Shown: positions 22,380 through 30,362 of the stretch, one piece after another
How the letters are laid out: the number at the start of each line of letters is the position of its first letter
How positions within the stretch are numbered: position 1 is the stretch's first letter
DNA from: Clostridium sp. OF03-18AA
Lineage (GTDB): Bacteria > Bacillota > Clostridia > Lachnospirales > Lachnospiraceae
Assembly: GCF_003478035.1 (NCBI RefSeq)
Contig: NZ_QUEP01000023.1
Span: 1 to 38,676 of the forward strand
Direction of reading: 5' to 3'
Length of the DNA stretch: 38,676 nucleotides
Notes under the pieces: generated by a model
What the model saw: the letters and a program-made list of their open reading frames with translations, nothing else
What the model was told of the DNA's origin: nothing
Database searches by the model: none
Position numbers and translations under genes: made by a program

Positions 22380-22699
22380 ATTATTCCAATCGAATGACCA
22401 GCCTGTGTGGGATATGCTTCCCCGGCGATGTAGTGCCATGACTTTTGGCAGGGATATGGAGGAACCCTGACCAAAACGAGCGTACCAAAGGGAGCGATAC
22501 GCCGCTGTGAGATTCAGGGGAGGAACGACACCGGGGAGAACTGGCGAACTGACACCGAAATGATACCGAAACACGACAATCTGATAGGGGGATAGCCTAC
22601 CCTATCGCTGATACTTCGGGAGATTTTAGGCGGTTCTATGACTGTAATTTTGCCGAAAATCGCCCCGAAACCATACACTAAAACGGGAGGAAGCGCAAT
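22380..22699 (+). other. Conserved noncoding leader, copy 2
   Basis: AATCGAATGACC (22388-22399), CGAGCGTACCAAAG (22477-22490) and CGATACGCCG (22495-22504) match the blocks at 2665-2751. The 18-bp offset of the last two is the same. The ATG in block 1 opens only a short frame here (stop after about 15 codons), so coding does not explain the conservation. Downstream, GATAGGG/CCCTATC (about 22586-22605) adds a hairpin. AACGGGAGG just before 22700 is the next gene's ribosome site. Confidence 0.5.
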
Positions 22700-22888
22700 A
22701 TGCCGAGAATGAACAAAAAGAGGAAGCATGAGCTTTCCTTTTACCTCAATGACCGGGGGCGTGTCACTTACAACGAATTATGCCGGAGATGCCAGCATGG
22801 GTGCAAGCAGAGCTTCCGGGCGGTTGTGATTGACTGCCCCCGTTATTTATCCAAACGAGCAAAGAAAAAGGAGGAACACACTGAATGA
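22700..22888 (+). CDS. Small Cys-rich basic protein
   Basis: This 62-residue, highly basic protein has CRRCQHGCKQSF followed by CPRY, a possible zinc knuckle. It starts MPRMNKKRKHELSFYLND. GGGAGG precedes the ATG and the end overlaps the next gene as ATGA. It is the first gene of the rightward IME-2 block, in the place where IME-1 has the 97-residue helical protein. A nucleic-acid-binding accessory role is plausible. The family is known in databases only as hypothetical, as far as I can recall. Confidence 0.7.
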   Translation: MPRMNKKRKHELSFYLNDRGRVTYNELCRRCQHGCKQSFRAVVIDCPRYLSKRAKKKEEHTE

Positions 22889-23226
22889 ATTTTGAATTTA
22901 TGACGATAGACACACCATTGCCGCCCTGTATGCCTTTTCCCAGAGCGTTGACAGGATTTCCAGTCAGCAGCACCGCAAAGGTCATGTACTGCCGGATGCT
23001 GGACGCTATGCTATCCAAAGGACAGGAGGACGAGAACGGAATCCTGTTTGTCTGCTTCCCTGTCATAGCCATTGCCGCAGTCCTGTCCCGTAGCCCCATG
23101 ACGGTCAAGCGTTCTTTGAATGAACTGGAAACCGCCGGGCTTATCATGCGGGTGCGTCAGGGCGTTGGAGAACCAAACAGGATTTATGTGCTGATACCGG
23201 GAAAGGAGGACGCTGCCCTTGCCTGA
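22885..23226 (+). CDS. Winged-helix protein, truncated RepA-like
   Basis: This 113-residue protein resembles only the N-terminal domain of replication initiator A proteins: PFPRALTGFPVSSTAKVMYCRMLDA, FPVIAIAAVLSRSPMTVKRSLNELETAGLI and a short wing. The IME-A RepA at 16288 is 253 residues with a further C-terminal domain, so this is either a shortened relic or a regulator derived from it. Replication here is probably served by primase plus VapE. It overlaps neighbours at both ends. Confidence 0.75.
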   Translation: MNFEFMTIDTPLPPCMPFPRALTGFPVSSTAKVMYCRMLDAMLSKGQEDENGILFVCFPVIAIAAVLSRSPMTVKRSLNELETAGLIMRVRQGVGEPNRIYVLIPGKEDAALA

Positions 23227-23515
23227 TACCTCAAAACTGGAAAAGCTCAACCGTGAGCTGGAGAAAAGCGAAAAGAAACTGCGGAAAGCCATCAATGATG
23301 AAAAGGCATTGCAGCACCAGTTAAAGCAGCTTACCCGAAAGGAACGGACGCACCGGCTCTGTACTCGTGGCGGTATGCTGGAAAGTTTTCTGCAAGAGCC
23401 GGAACGCCTGACAGACGATGATGTCATGCTGTTGTTGAAACTCATTTTTCACAGGCAGGACACGCAGGAACTATTGAAGAAACTGCTGGAACGGGAGAAG
23501 CCGGAAACCCCTTAG
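23219..23515 (+). CDS. DUF3847-like coiled-coil protein
   Basis: This 98-residue protein has an N-terminal coiled coil (LEKLNRELEKSEKKLRKAINDEK) and a C-terminal part with THRLCTRGGMLESFLQEP, the signature of DUF3847 proteins that accompany MobQ-type relaxases in Clostridia. Start GTG/TTG is in the end of the preceding gene (8-bp overlap; the codon at 23219 is TTG). Its stop lies inside an inverted repeat that may belong to oriT. Role unknown. Confidence 0.78.
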   Translation: MPDTSKLEKLNRELEKSEKKLRKAINDEKALQHQLKQLTRKERTHRLCTRGGMLESFLQEPERLTDDDVMLLLKLIFHRQDTQELLKKLLEREKPETP

Positions 23516-23560
23516 TTTACTAAGGGCGCAATTATACACCACCCAAAGGTTGGTGCATTG
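23508..23560 (+). other. Candidate oriT for the MobQ-like relaxase
   Basis: CCCTTAG-TTTA-CTAAGGG (23508-23525) is directly followed by GCGCAATTATACACC. CACCACCC/GGTTGGTG and CGCAAT/ATTGCG arms follow up to 23552. An inverted repeat ending in TAAG.GCGC resembles the IncQ/MobQ nick region. It lies 1 kb upstream of mobA, in a 380-bp stretch without a gene (23516-23897). Confidence 0.4.
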
Positions 23561-23897
23561 CGTTCTCCGAAGGCTCCTCGCCGGAGGGCTGTGATTTTCC
23601 GCAGTCATGGTCTGCTCCAAATCATACAGGGGACGCTACGCTTCCCCTGCGCTGGCTGTCGCCAGCTACCCTTTTGTGGACTTGCCGCCCGGAAACACCT
23701 TGCGCTGCAAGCTGTTCCCGTCCAGCAAGTTTTATCAGTCGAGCTATCCTTATCTACGGTAATTTAGTATAATAAGGTCAAAAAACAGAACGCTATCATT
23801 GTGCAACCGATATGCAACTGATAATTGCTTGATAGTTGGTGGTAGCAACACGGTAATTCAGATAGAATAAAGCCAACAAAGAAAGGAGGTCATCCAA

Positions 23898-24011
23898 ATG
23901 TTAGTAAACATCATTATGATTGTAGTCGGAATAGTTTTCTCATGTATCTTTGTCGGCTTGCTTATCCTTGTTATTCGTGCATTGCTTAAATATATCCGTA
24001 CAGAGAAATGA
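23898..24011 (+). CDS. 37-residue membrane peptide, partial duplicate of next gene
   Basis: AAAGGAGG (23882-23889) precedes ATG 23898. The product is a single transmembrane helix (IIMIVVGIVFSCIFVGLLIL) with a short basic end, RALLKYIRTEK. It is nearly identical in pattern to residues 1-40 of the following TM/HTH protein. It therefore looks like a tandem copy of that gene reduced to the membrane part. It may still be translated and could act as a partner or inhibitor of the full protein by pairing in the membrane. Confidence 0.65.
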   Translation: MLVNIIMIVVGIVFSCIFVGLLILVIRALLKYIRTEK

Positions 24012-24040
24012 AGCCAACAGCAACATTAGGAGGTGGTCAA

Positions 24041-24379
24041 ATGAAAGTAACCGTATTTATGATAATCGTTGGAATAATTTTCTTATGTATCTTTGTTGGT
24101 TTGCTTACCCTTATTGTTCGTGCATTACTCAAATATATCCATTCAAAAGATGTACGGCAGGAAAAATCCGTAGTGAGGAAATCGTTGGGTGAAGCACTCA
24201 AAGTACACAGAACACAGTGCAAAATGACGCAGGAATTTGTTGCTGAAACGATTGGTGTTAGCAGGCAGGCTGTTTCAAAATGGGAAAATGGAACATCCGA
24301 CCCTTCCACATCAAATCTTTTTGCACTTGCAAAACTTTACGGTATTTCTGTTGAAGAATTACTAAAAGAAGTTGAATAA
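24041..24379 (+). CDS. Membrane-tethered XRE-type regulator
   Basis: This 112-residue protein has an N-terminal membrane helix (FMIIVGIIFLCIFVGLLTLIV) joined to a cytoplasmic helix-turn-helix (about residues 48-110: MTQEFVAETIGVSRQAVSKWENG, then NLFALAKLYGISVEELL). AGGAGG precedes the ATG. HTH proteins of this recognition-helix type are common in Clostridia, but fusion to a membrane anchor with no sensor domain is unusual. AT-rich base use sets the pair apart from the relaxase gene. It might tie regulation of transfer to an envelope signal. Confidence 0.8.
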   Translation: MKVTVFMIIVGIIFLCIFVGLLTLIVRALLKYIHSKDVRQEKSVVRKSLGEALKVHRTQCKMTQEFVAETIGVSRQAVSKWENGTSDPSTSNLFALAKLYGISVEELLKEVE

Positions 24380-24434
24380 TCTTCATGCAGATATTTTATT
24401 TCATCATCGGGCCACCCTGACCCGAACTTTCAAA

Positions 24435-24502
24435 ACTGAATACCAGCCGCCCACCGGCGGCACCACCGAGCAGGAAATCTGAAAAGGTCTCCTGCTTTTT
24501 TT
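24435..24502 (+). promoter_or_regulatory. Hairpin pair upstream of mobA, copy 2
   Basis: AACTGAATACC is followed by GCCGC-CACCG-GCGGC (24446-24461). Hairpin GCAGGA/TCTCCTGC (24470-24495) with seven T comes next. The order, spacing and sequence match 13226-13299 before mobC in IME-A. Confidence 0.5.
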
Positions 24503-24565
24503 CTGCCCAAAATGAGGTGGTAAAACACCACCCCATCCACCAATTACCGAAAGGAGGGACACGAA

Positions 24566-26146
24566 ATGCCCTGTCCACACAACGAAATCTCGATTGTGCA
24601 GCGAAGCCAACAGCAGTCTGCGGTTGCCGCCGCTGCCTACCAGAGCGGCGAAAAGCTGTTCTGTGGATACGATCAGGAAGTGAAGCACTACCCGGAAAAG
24701 CGTGGTATCGTCCACAATGAAATCTTGCTTCCGGCAAATGCCCCACGGTCGTATGCAGACCGCAATACTTTATGGAACGCCGCCGAAGCGGTGGAGAAGC
24801 AATGGAATTCCCAGCTTGCAAGGCGGTGGGTGCTTACCATCCCCAGAGAGATACCGCCCGACCAGTACGCTGTCCTTGTCCGGGAGTTTTGTGAACAGCA
24901 GTTTGTTTCCAAAGGCATGATTGTTGACTTTGCCATCCACGACCCCTATCCGCCGGGACACAATCCCCACGCCCATGTCCTGTTGACTATGAGAGCAATG
25001 GACGAACATGGGAAATGGCTTCCCAAGAGCAGCAAGGTTTATGACCTTGATGAAAAAGGGGAACGGATAAAGCTGCCATCCGGCAGGTGGAAAAGCCACA
25101 AGGAGGATACGGTGGATTGGAACGACCAGAAGTATTGTGAAATCTGGCGGCATGAATGGGAGGTCATCCAGAACCGCTATCTGGAAGCCAATGACCGCCC
25201 GGAGCGTGTGGACTTGCGTTCCTATGCCAGACAGGGGCTTGATATTGTCCCCACTGTCCATGAGGGGGCTGCTGTCCGGCAGATGGAAAAGCGTGGTATC
25301 CAGACGAATATCGGCAACCTGAACCGGGAAATCAGAGCCGCCAACCGCCTGATGAAGTCCATCCGGCAGCTTATCCAAAACCTCAAAGGCTGGATTACCG
25401 AGCTGGGAGAAAAACGGAAAGAGCTGCTTGCACAAAAAGCGGCGGAGGAAGCGACACTTCTTCCCAATCTGCTGATGAAGTACATGGAGATACGAAAGGA
25501 AGAACGGAAGGACTGGACGAGGGCTGGACAGAACCGGGGGACTTCACAGGACTTAAAGGCAGTCAGCGAAGCCCTGTCCTATCTCCGGCAAAAGGGGCTT
25601 TCCACTGTGGAGGACTTAGAAGCGTTTCTGGAATCTTCCGGGAAATCAGCCGCAGATTACCGCAATCAGATGAAGCCAAAGGAAGCCCGCAGCAAAGTGA
25701 TTGACGGGATTCTTGCCAGCCGGACAGACTGCAAGGAATGTAAGCCTGTCTATGAGAAGTACCAGAAGATATTTTTTAAGAAAACAAAGGAGAAATTCAA
25801 ACAGGAACACCCGGAGGTTGCCCGGTATGCGAAAGCCGCCGCCTACCTTGCCAAGCACCCGGACGATAAGGACAGTACCCAAAAGGAGCTGCAAGAGGAG
25901 CAGGAAACGCTTCTGGAAGAAATTGCAGAGCTGAAAGTACCACTGACCGAGGTACAGGAGAATTTGAAGAAGCTGCGGGACATCCGCTACTGGGTACGGA
26001 AAGCCACCCCCGGCACAGAAGAAAGCAAAGAGCCGCCCAAGAAACAGCCTATCAAAGAAGTCTTGCAGGATAAGGCTGACGAGAAAAAAGCACAAAGAAC
26101 TGCCCCGGTGCAGACAAAACACAAACAACAGGATATGGAACTTTAA
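24566..26146 (+). CDS. mobA: MobQ-like relaxase (MobA/MobL family) (IME-2)
   Basis: This 526-residue relaxase has an N-terminal MobA/MobL domain: ISIVQRSQQQSAVAAAAYQSGEK, RWVLTIPREIP, and the metal-binding HDPYPPGHNPHAHVLLTMR. The rest is a long charged coiled coil ending KHKQQDMEL; the IME-1 relaxase ends with a similar KKKHDMEL. GAAAGGAGG precedes the ATG. The resistance-plasmid MobA/MobL proteins nick oriT and pilot the strand through a borrowed secretion channel. A terminator and then primase and vapE follow. No lesion is visible. Confidence 0.9.
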   Translation: MPCPHNEISIVQRSQQQSAVAAAAYQSGEKLFCGYDQEVKHYPEKRGIVHNEILLPANAPRSYADRNTLWNAAEAVEKQWNSQLARRWVLTIPREIPPDQYAVLVREFCEQQFVSKGMIVDFAIHDPYPPGHNPHAHVLLTMRAMDEHGKWLPKSSKVYDLDEKGERIKLPSGRWKSHKEDTVDWNDQKYCEIWRHEWEVIQNRYLEANDRPERVDLRSYARQGLDIVPTVHEGAAVRQMEKRGIQTNIGNLNREIRAANRLMKSIRQLIQNLKGWITELGEKRKELLAQKAAEEATLLPNLLMKYMEIRKEERKDWTRAGQNRGTSQDLKAVSEALSYLRQKGLSTVEDLEAFLESSGKSAADYRNQMKPKEARSKVIDGILASRTDCKECKPVYEKYQKIFFKKTKEKFKQEHPEVARYAKAAAYLAKHPDDKDSTQKELQEEQETLLEEIAELKVPLTEVQENLKKLRDIRYWVRKATPGTEESKEPPKKQPIKEVLQDKADEKKAQRTAPVQTKHKQQDMEL

Positions 26147-26149
26147 CAG

Positions 26150-26196
26150 GCACTTGCCATTTTCAGATTGAGAATGTCAGGTGCTTTTCTTTTTTT
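26150..26196 (+). terminator. Terminator after mobA
   Basis: GCACTTG (26150-26156) pairs with CAGGTGC (26178-26184) with one wobble, followed by TTTTCTTTTTTT. It is the counterpart of 5159-5196. Confidence 0.7.
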
Positions 26197-26211
26197 CAAG
26201 GAGGGATAGAT

Positions 26212-26856
26212 TTGAATTTATTTGAAGCTGTGAAGCAGTCCGTCACAACAAGACAGGCTGCGGAGCATTATGGAATCCATATAGGTCGGAACGGGATGGC
26301 TTGCTGCCCGTTCCATCACGATAAAACCCCAAGCATGAAGCTGGATCGGCGTTACCACTGCTTCGGCTGCGGTGCGGATGGGGATGTGATTGATTTTGCC
26401 GCCGCCCTGTATGGGCTGGGAAAGAAAGAAGCCGCCATACAACTGGCAAATGACTTCGGGCTTTCCTATGAGGACTGGAAGCCGCCGGGAAAGGCAAAAA
26501 AGCCCAAGCCCCGGCAGAAATCCCCGGAGGAACAGTTTCAGGAAGCAAAGAGCCGCTGCTTCCGTATTCTTGCTGATTATCTCCATCTGCTCCGGGCATG
26601 GAGAAAGGACTACGCCCCGCATTCCCCGGAGGAAGTCTTTCATCCCCGGTTTGTGGAAGCCTTACAGAAGCAAGCCCATGTGGAATATCTGCTGGATGTG
26701 CTGCTGTTCGGGGAGACAGAGGAAAAAGCGGCTTTGATTACGGACTACGGAAAGGATGTGATACAGCTTGAAAAGCGAATGGCAGAGCTTGCCGCCGCAA
26801 ACGCAGCAAGAACTAAAAAACACCATGAACGCCATGCAGCCGCCCCAGAGCATTGA
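26212..26856 (+). CDS. CHC2 zinc-finger primase-like protein (IME-2)
   Basis: This 214-residue protein has the DnaG-type zinc-binding domain (CCPFHHDKTPSMK, YHCFGCGADGDVIDF) and a helical C-terminal half, with no TOPRIM domain. The start is TTG 26212 with AAGGAGGG upstream. The IME-1 copy has TCG at this codon. The end overlaps vapE by 89 bp, the same overlap as in IME-1. It likely recruits or primes replication at the iteron block together with VapE. Confidence 0.85.
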   Translation: MNLFEAVKQSVTTRQAAEHYGIHIGRNGMACCPFHHDKTPSMKLDRRYHCFGCGADGDVIDFAAALYGLGKKEAAIQLANDFGLSYEDWKPPGKAKKPKPRQKSPEEQFQEAKSRCFRILADYLHLLRAWRKDYAPHSPEEVFHPRFVEALQKQAHVEYLLDVLLFGETEEKAALITDYGKDVIQLEKRMAELAAANAARTKKHHERHAAAPEH

Positions 26857-28162
26857 GGAAATCAAGGCGGGGCTGGAAACTACCGAGAAAGGCGGTGTCC
26901 GTCAGAGCATACGGAACTGCCTGACCGTATTCCAGCGTGACCCGCTGCTTTCCGGGGCTATCGCATACAACATCCTGACCGACCGCAAGGACATCATAAA
27001 GCCCATCGGCTTCCACAGGGAAAGCACCGCCCTGAACGATACGGACATGAAGTATCTGCTTCTCTATCTGGAAGAAACCTACGGGCTTACCAATGAGAAG
27101 AAGATTGATAACGCCATCGGGATTGTGGCGAATGAAAACAAGTACCATCCCATCCGGGACTATCTCAATACCCTTGTGTGGGACGGGACAGAGCGAATCC
27201 GTTTCTGCCTGCGGCACTTTCTGGGGGCTGACGCAGACGATTACACCTATGAAGCGTTGAAGCTGTTCCTGCTGGGTGCAATCTCACGAGCCTTTCAGCC
27301 GGGGTGCAAATTTGAAATCATGCTCTGTCTGGTAGGCGGTCAGGGGGCTGGCAAGTCCACCTTCTTCCGTCTGATGGCAGTCCGGGACGAGTGGTTCTCC
27401 GATGATTTGCGGAAGCTGGACGATGACAATGTGTACCGCAAGCTGCAAGGTCACTGGATTATCGAAATGTCGGAAATGATGGCAACCGCCAACGCCAAGA
27501 GCATTGAGGAAATCAAGTCATTTTTAAGCCGGCAGAAAGAGGTTTACAAGATACCCTATGAAACCCACCCGGCAGACCGCCCCCGTCAGTGCGTGTTTGG
27601 CGGCACTTCCAATGCCCTTGACTTCCTGCCCCTTGACCGTTCCGGCAACCGCCGCTTTATCCCCGTCATGGTGTACCCGGAGCAAGCCGAGGTTCACATT
27701 TTGGAGGACGAAGCTGCTTCCAGAGCCTATATCGAGCAGATGTGGGCGGAAGCGATGGAGATTTACCGAAGCGGCAGGTTCAAGCTGGCTTTCAGCCCCG
27801 ACATGCAGCGGTATCTGAAAGAACACCAGCGGGATTTTATGCCGGAGGACACCAAAGCCGGAATGATACAGGCGTATCTTGATAGGTACACCGGGAGCAT
27901 GGTCTGCTCCAAGCAGCTCTACAAGGAAGCTTTGAACCATGCCTTTGACGAGCCGAAGCAATGGGAAATACGGGAAATCAACGAGATTATGAACCAGTGC
28001 ATTACCGGCTGGCGGTACTTCCCGAATCCAAGAATGTTTTCCGAATACGGCAGACAAAAGGGCTGGGAGCGTGAAAACCCGGCAACGGACTTATGCAACC
28101 CGTCTGAAAAAGCAATGGATGGCTTTGTGGAGGTCACAGAACAGATGGAGCTTCCATTCTGA
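26768..28162 (+). CDS. VapE-family P-loop ATPase / replicative helicase (IME-2)
   Basis: This 464-residue homologue of 5771-7177 has Walker A GGQGAGKST, DEWFSDDLRKLDDD, LQGHWIIEMSEMMAT and FGGTSNALDFLPLDRSGNRRF. The start is TTG 26768 within the primase gene. It is complete. The origin-like repeats start 14 bp after its stop. Together with the primase it would make the excised element a self-replicating intermediate, which helps keep it during transfer. Confidence 0.85.
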   Translation: MKSEWQSLPPQTQQELKNTMNAMQPPQSIEEIKAGLETTEKGGVRQSIRNCLTVFQRDPLLSGAIAYNILTDRKDIIKPIGFHRESTALNDTDMKYLLLYLEETYGLTNEKKIDNAIGIVANENKYHPIRDYLNTLVWDGTERIRFCLRHFLGADADDYTYEALKLFLLGAISRAFQPGCKFEIMLCLVGGQGAGKSTFFRLMAVRDEWFSDDLRKLDDDNVYRKLQGHWIIEMSEMMATANAKSIEEIKSFLSRQKEVYKIPYETHPADRPRQCVFGGTSNALDFLPLDRSGNRRFIPVMVYPEQAEVHILEDEAASRAYIEQMWAEAMEIYRSGRFKLAFSPDMQRYLKEHQRDFMPEDTKAGMIQAYLDRYTGSMVCSKQLYKEALNHAFDEPKQWEIREINEIMNQCITGWRYFPNPRMFSEYGRQKGWERENPATDLCNPSEKAMDGFVEVTEQMELPF

Positions 28163-28175
28163 AAATGACAGCCCG

Positions 28176-28358
28176 TTGCACCCCCTGTTGCTATCCCGTT
28201 GCCGAGCCGGTTGCCGGGGAAAACCCCTTATTTCCGGGCTTTTCTCCCTTATAACAACCAAAACAACAGAAAAATGAAAGAAAAGTATAAATAGTAACCA
28301 TCGCCAGATTGAGATTGTTTGCAAGGTCTTTTGAAGCCCGTTGCCGGACTTCGTTGCC
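28176..28358 (+). other. Candidate replication origin with two iteron sets (IME-2)
   Basis: TTGC repeats start at 28176 (TTGCA), 28188 (TTGCT), 28199 (TTGCC) and 28211 (TTGCC), spacing 12/11/12. An AT-rich segment with AACAACCAAAACAACAGA (about 28253-28270) follows. TTGCC at 28341 and 28354 (13 apart) closes the block. Every spacing inside the two sets equals that in IME-1 (7191-7405). The right pair is in an identical context, CGTTGCCGGACTTCGTTGCC. Confidence 0.65.
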
Positions 28359-28403
28359 GACACCCTCTGTCTGGCTATTTTCATGTATGGAGGATAACTG
28401 CCT

Positions 28404-28601
28404 ATGGCAAAAAACAAAACAGAGATTCATGTGACTACTGTGTTTGACGGGGAGCTTGACGCAACCGATGTGTTCGTCAGCCTGATTTCCCAGAAATATG
28501 GAAAGACAAATTCAAAAGAATATCTTGCTAAAAAGAAAGATATGAAGTATAATGAAGATGAGGTTCAAAAGAGCCAGATACCGTCTGGATTGTGTGGGTA
28601 A
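28404..28601 (+). CDS. Small hypothetical protein before recombinase (IME-2)
   Basis: This 65-residue protein begins MAKNKTEIHVTTVFDGELDATDVF and has a Lys-rich C-terminal half. GGAGG lies about 10 nt before the ATG, and the TAA abuts the recombinase ATG (TAAATG). Translation of the recombinase is therefore probably coupled to it. Its N-terminal half resembles small proteins found before serine recombinases in Clostridia. A directionality or accessory role is possible. The IME-1 slot has an unrelated protein. Confidence 0.7.
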   Translation: MAKNKTEIHVTTVFDGELDATDVFVSLISQKYGKTNSKEYLAKKKDMKYNEDEVQKSQIPSGLCG

Positions 28602-30272
28602 ATGGCTATGATGAACGAAATGGAATACAGAACAATCGGTTCGGCACTTGCCGGGGGCTATCGTGCAGCGGTCTATTGCAGACTGTCAAAGGACGATGAC
28701 CTGCAAGGCGAAAGTGCCAGTATCGCAAACCAGCGTGATATGCTGGAAAAATACTGCGAAAAGCAGGGATGGGAGGTTGTGGCAGTCTATCAGGACGATG
28801 GCTTCACAGGTCTTAATATGGAGCGTCCTGATTTACAGAGAATGTTGAGAGCCATTGAGCGCAGGCAAATCAACCTTGTCATCACGAAAGACCTCAGCCG
28901 ACTGGGGCGTAACTATCTGCAAACCGGGCATTTGATTGAGGACTTTTTCCCAAGAAACGGTGTCCGCTATATCGCCATGAATGACGGTATCGACACCCTG
29001 CGGGATAACAACGATATTGCCCCGTTCAAGAATATCCTGAACGAGATGTACAGCAAGGATATTTCCAAGAAAGTCCATTCCTCTTATCTTCTGAAAGCGC
29101 AGAAAGGACAGTTTACCGGGTGTCTTGCCCCGTTTGGGTATCGGAAAGACCCGGAGGACAAAAACCATCTGCTCATTGACGAGGAAACTGCCCCGATTGT
29201 GCGACTGATTTTCGGATATGCCCTGAACGGTCATGGTCCGAACTATATCCGCAGACGGCTGGAGGAAGAAAAAATCCCCTGCCCCACATGGTGGAACCGG
29301 GAACGGGGGCTTCGCAACAACCGAACCAAATGGGAAAAGAAAGACCCGGAAAACGGGCGGTATATGTGGGACTTCTCCGTTATCAAAGAACTTTTGATGA
29401 ATCCCGTCTACACCGGTGCGATTGCTTCCCAGAAAAAAGACTACCGTTTCAAAATCGGCACAATTGGGGAAAAGAAGCCGGAGGACTGGATTGTGGTGGA
29501 GGGACAGCATGAACCGCTGATTGACCACATGAGCTTTGATATTGTGCAGAACAAGCTGAAATCCCGCCAGCGTCCGGGGCAGACCAATGAAATCAGCCTG
29601 TTTGCCGGACTGATAAAATGCGGCGAGTGTGGGAAGTCGCTGACGATACGCTACACAAACGCAAAACATCCCCAGCGGATTTATTCCTGCAAGACCTACA
29701 ACGCCTTTGGAAAGAACCACTGCACCCAGCACCGGATTGATTATGACACCCTTTACAGCCATGTGCTGCGGAAAATCCGGGAATGTGCCAGAGCTGCCCT
29801 GATGGACGGGGAAGCGGTTGCCGACCGCCTGACCAATACCTGTGAAGCCGAGCAGCGGGAACAGCGGGAAGCAATGGAACGCTCCCTCACAAGGGACGAG
29901 GAACGGATTGAGGTTCTGGACAAAATGGTCATGCGGCTTTATGAGGATATGATTGCAGGGCGTATCAGTGAGCAGAATTTCAACACCATGCTGGAAAAGA
30001 CACAGACCGAGCAGACGGAGCTTAAAACAAAAGTGTCCGAGGGCAGAAAGCGGCTGTCCGATGAAGTCCAGCTTGCCAATGACGCAAAACAATGGGTGGA
30101 AGCCATTCAGGAATACGCCAACATCACAGAGCTGGACGCAGCCACCCTCAACCGCTTAATCAAAGAAATCGTCGTGCATGAGCGCATTGACGAAGATAAA
30201 ACAAGACACATTTCTATCGAAATTCATTTTAATCTCAAACCCATCCCGGAGGTGGAACAGGTCACTGCCTGA
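28602..30272 (+). CDS. Large serine recombinase of IME-2
   Basis: This 556-residue enzyme has catalytic serine in YCRLSKDDD (residue about 29), VITKDLSRLGRNYLQTG, a recombinase domain (PFKNILNEMYSKDISKK), zinc ribbon CGECGKSL with a later Cys, a coiled coil and a DUF4368-like C-terminus. The start may be 28602 or the ATG pair at 28608-28613. It ends 92 bp from the right tip. It should target the CAGGGG site of maff2, a few bases from the IME-A target. The catalytic domain is closer to the IME-1 enzyme than to the IME-A one (for example both have PFKNILNXMYS). Confidence 0.92.
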   Translation: MAMMNEMEYRTIGSALAGGYRAAVYCRLSKDDDLQGESASIANQRDMLEKYCEKQGWEVVAVYQDDGFTGLNMERPDLQRMLRAIERRQINLVITKDLSRLGRNYLQTGHLIEDFFPRNGVRYIAMNDGIDTLRDNNDIAPFKNILNEMYSKDISKKVHSSYLLKAQKGQFTGCLAPFGYRKDPEDKNHLLIDEETAPIVRLIFGYALNGHGPNYIRRRLEEEKIPCPTWWNRERGLRNNRTKWEKKDPENGRYMWDFSVIKELLMNPVYTGAIASQKKDYRFKIGTIGEKKPEDWIVVEGQHEPLIDHMSFDIVQNKLKSRQRPGQTNEISLFAGLIKCGECGKSLTIRYTNAKHPQRIYSCKTYNAFGKNHCTQHRIDYDTLYSHVLRKIRECARAALMDGEAVADRLTNTCEAEQREQREAMERSLTRDEERIEVLDKMVMRLYEDMIAGRISEQNFNTMLEKTQTEQTELKTKVSEGRKRLSDEVQLANDAKQWVEAIQEYANITELDAATLNRLIKEIVVHERIDEDKTRHISIEIHFNLKPIPEVEQVTA

Positions 30273-30362
30273 CCTGTCCCGCCGGGACGGTTCTCTTAAC
30301 AACACCATATAGATTTTTTGTACGCCGCCGCCCGCCATCGAGCAGAGTTTTACACCTAATTG

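Noticed and set aside
23516..23897. Small ORF at 23558-23767 as a gene
   Set aside because: Composition and reading are unlike a protein and no ribosome site is present; the stretch has inverted repeats instead.
28833..30092. 419-codon minus-strand frame opposite the IME-2 recombinase
   Set aside because: Fully inside a gene with clear serine-recombinase motifs; no ribosome site and no recognisable domain.
19961..30361. CTAATT at both edges as the IME-2 core
   Set aside because: Joining there leaves a frameshifted partial duplication of maff2, whereas joining at GGG restores the gene. Kept only as an alternative.
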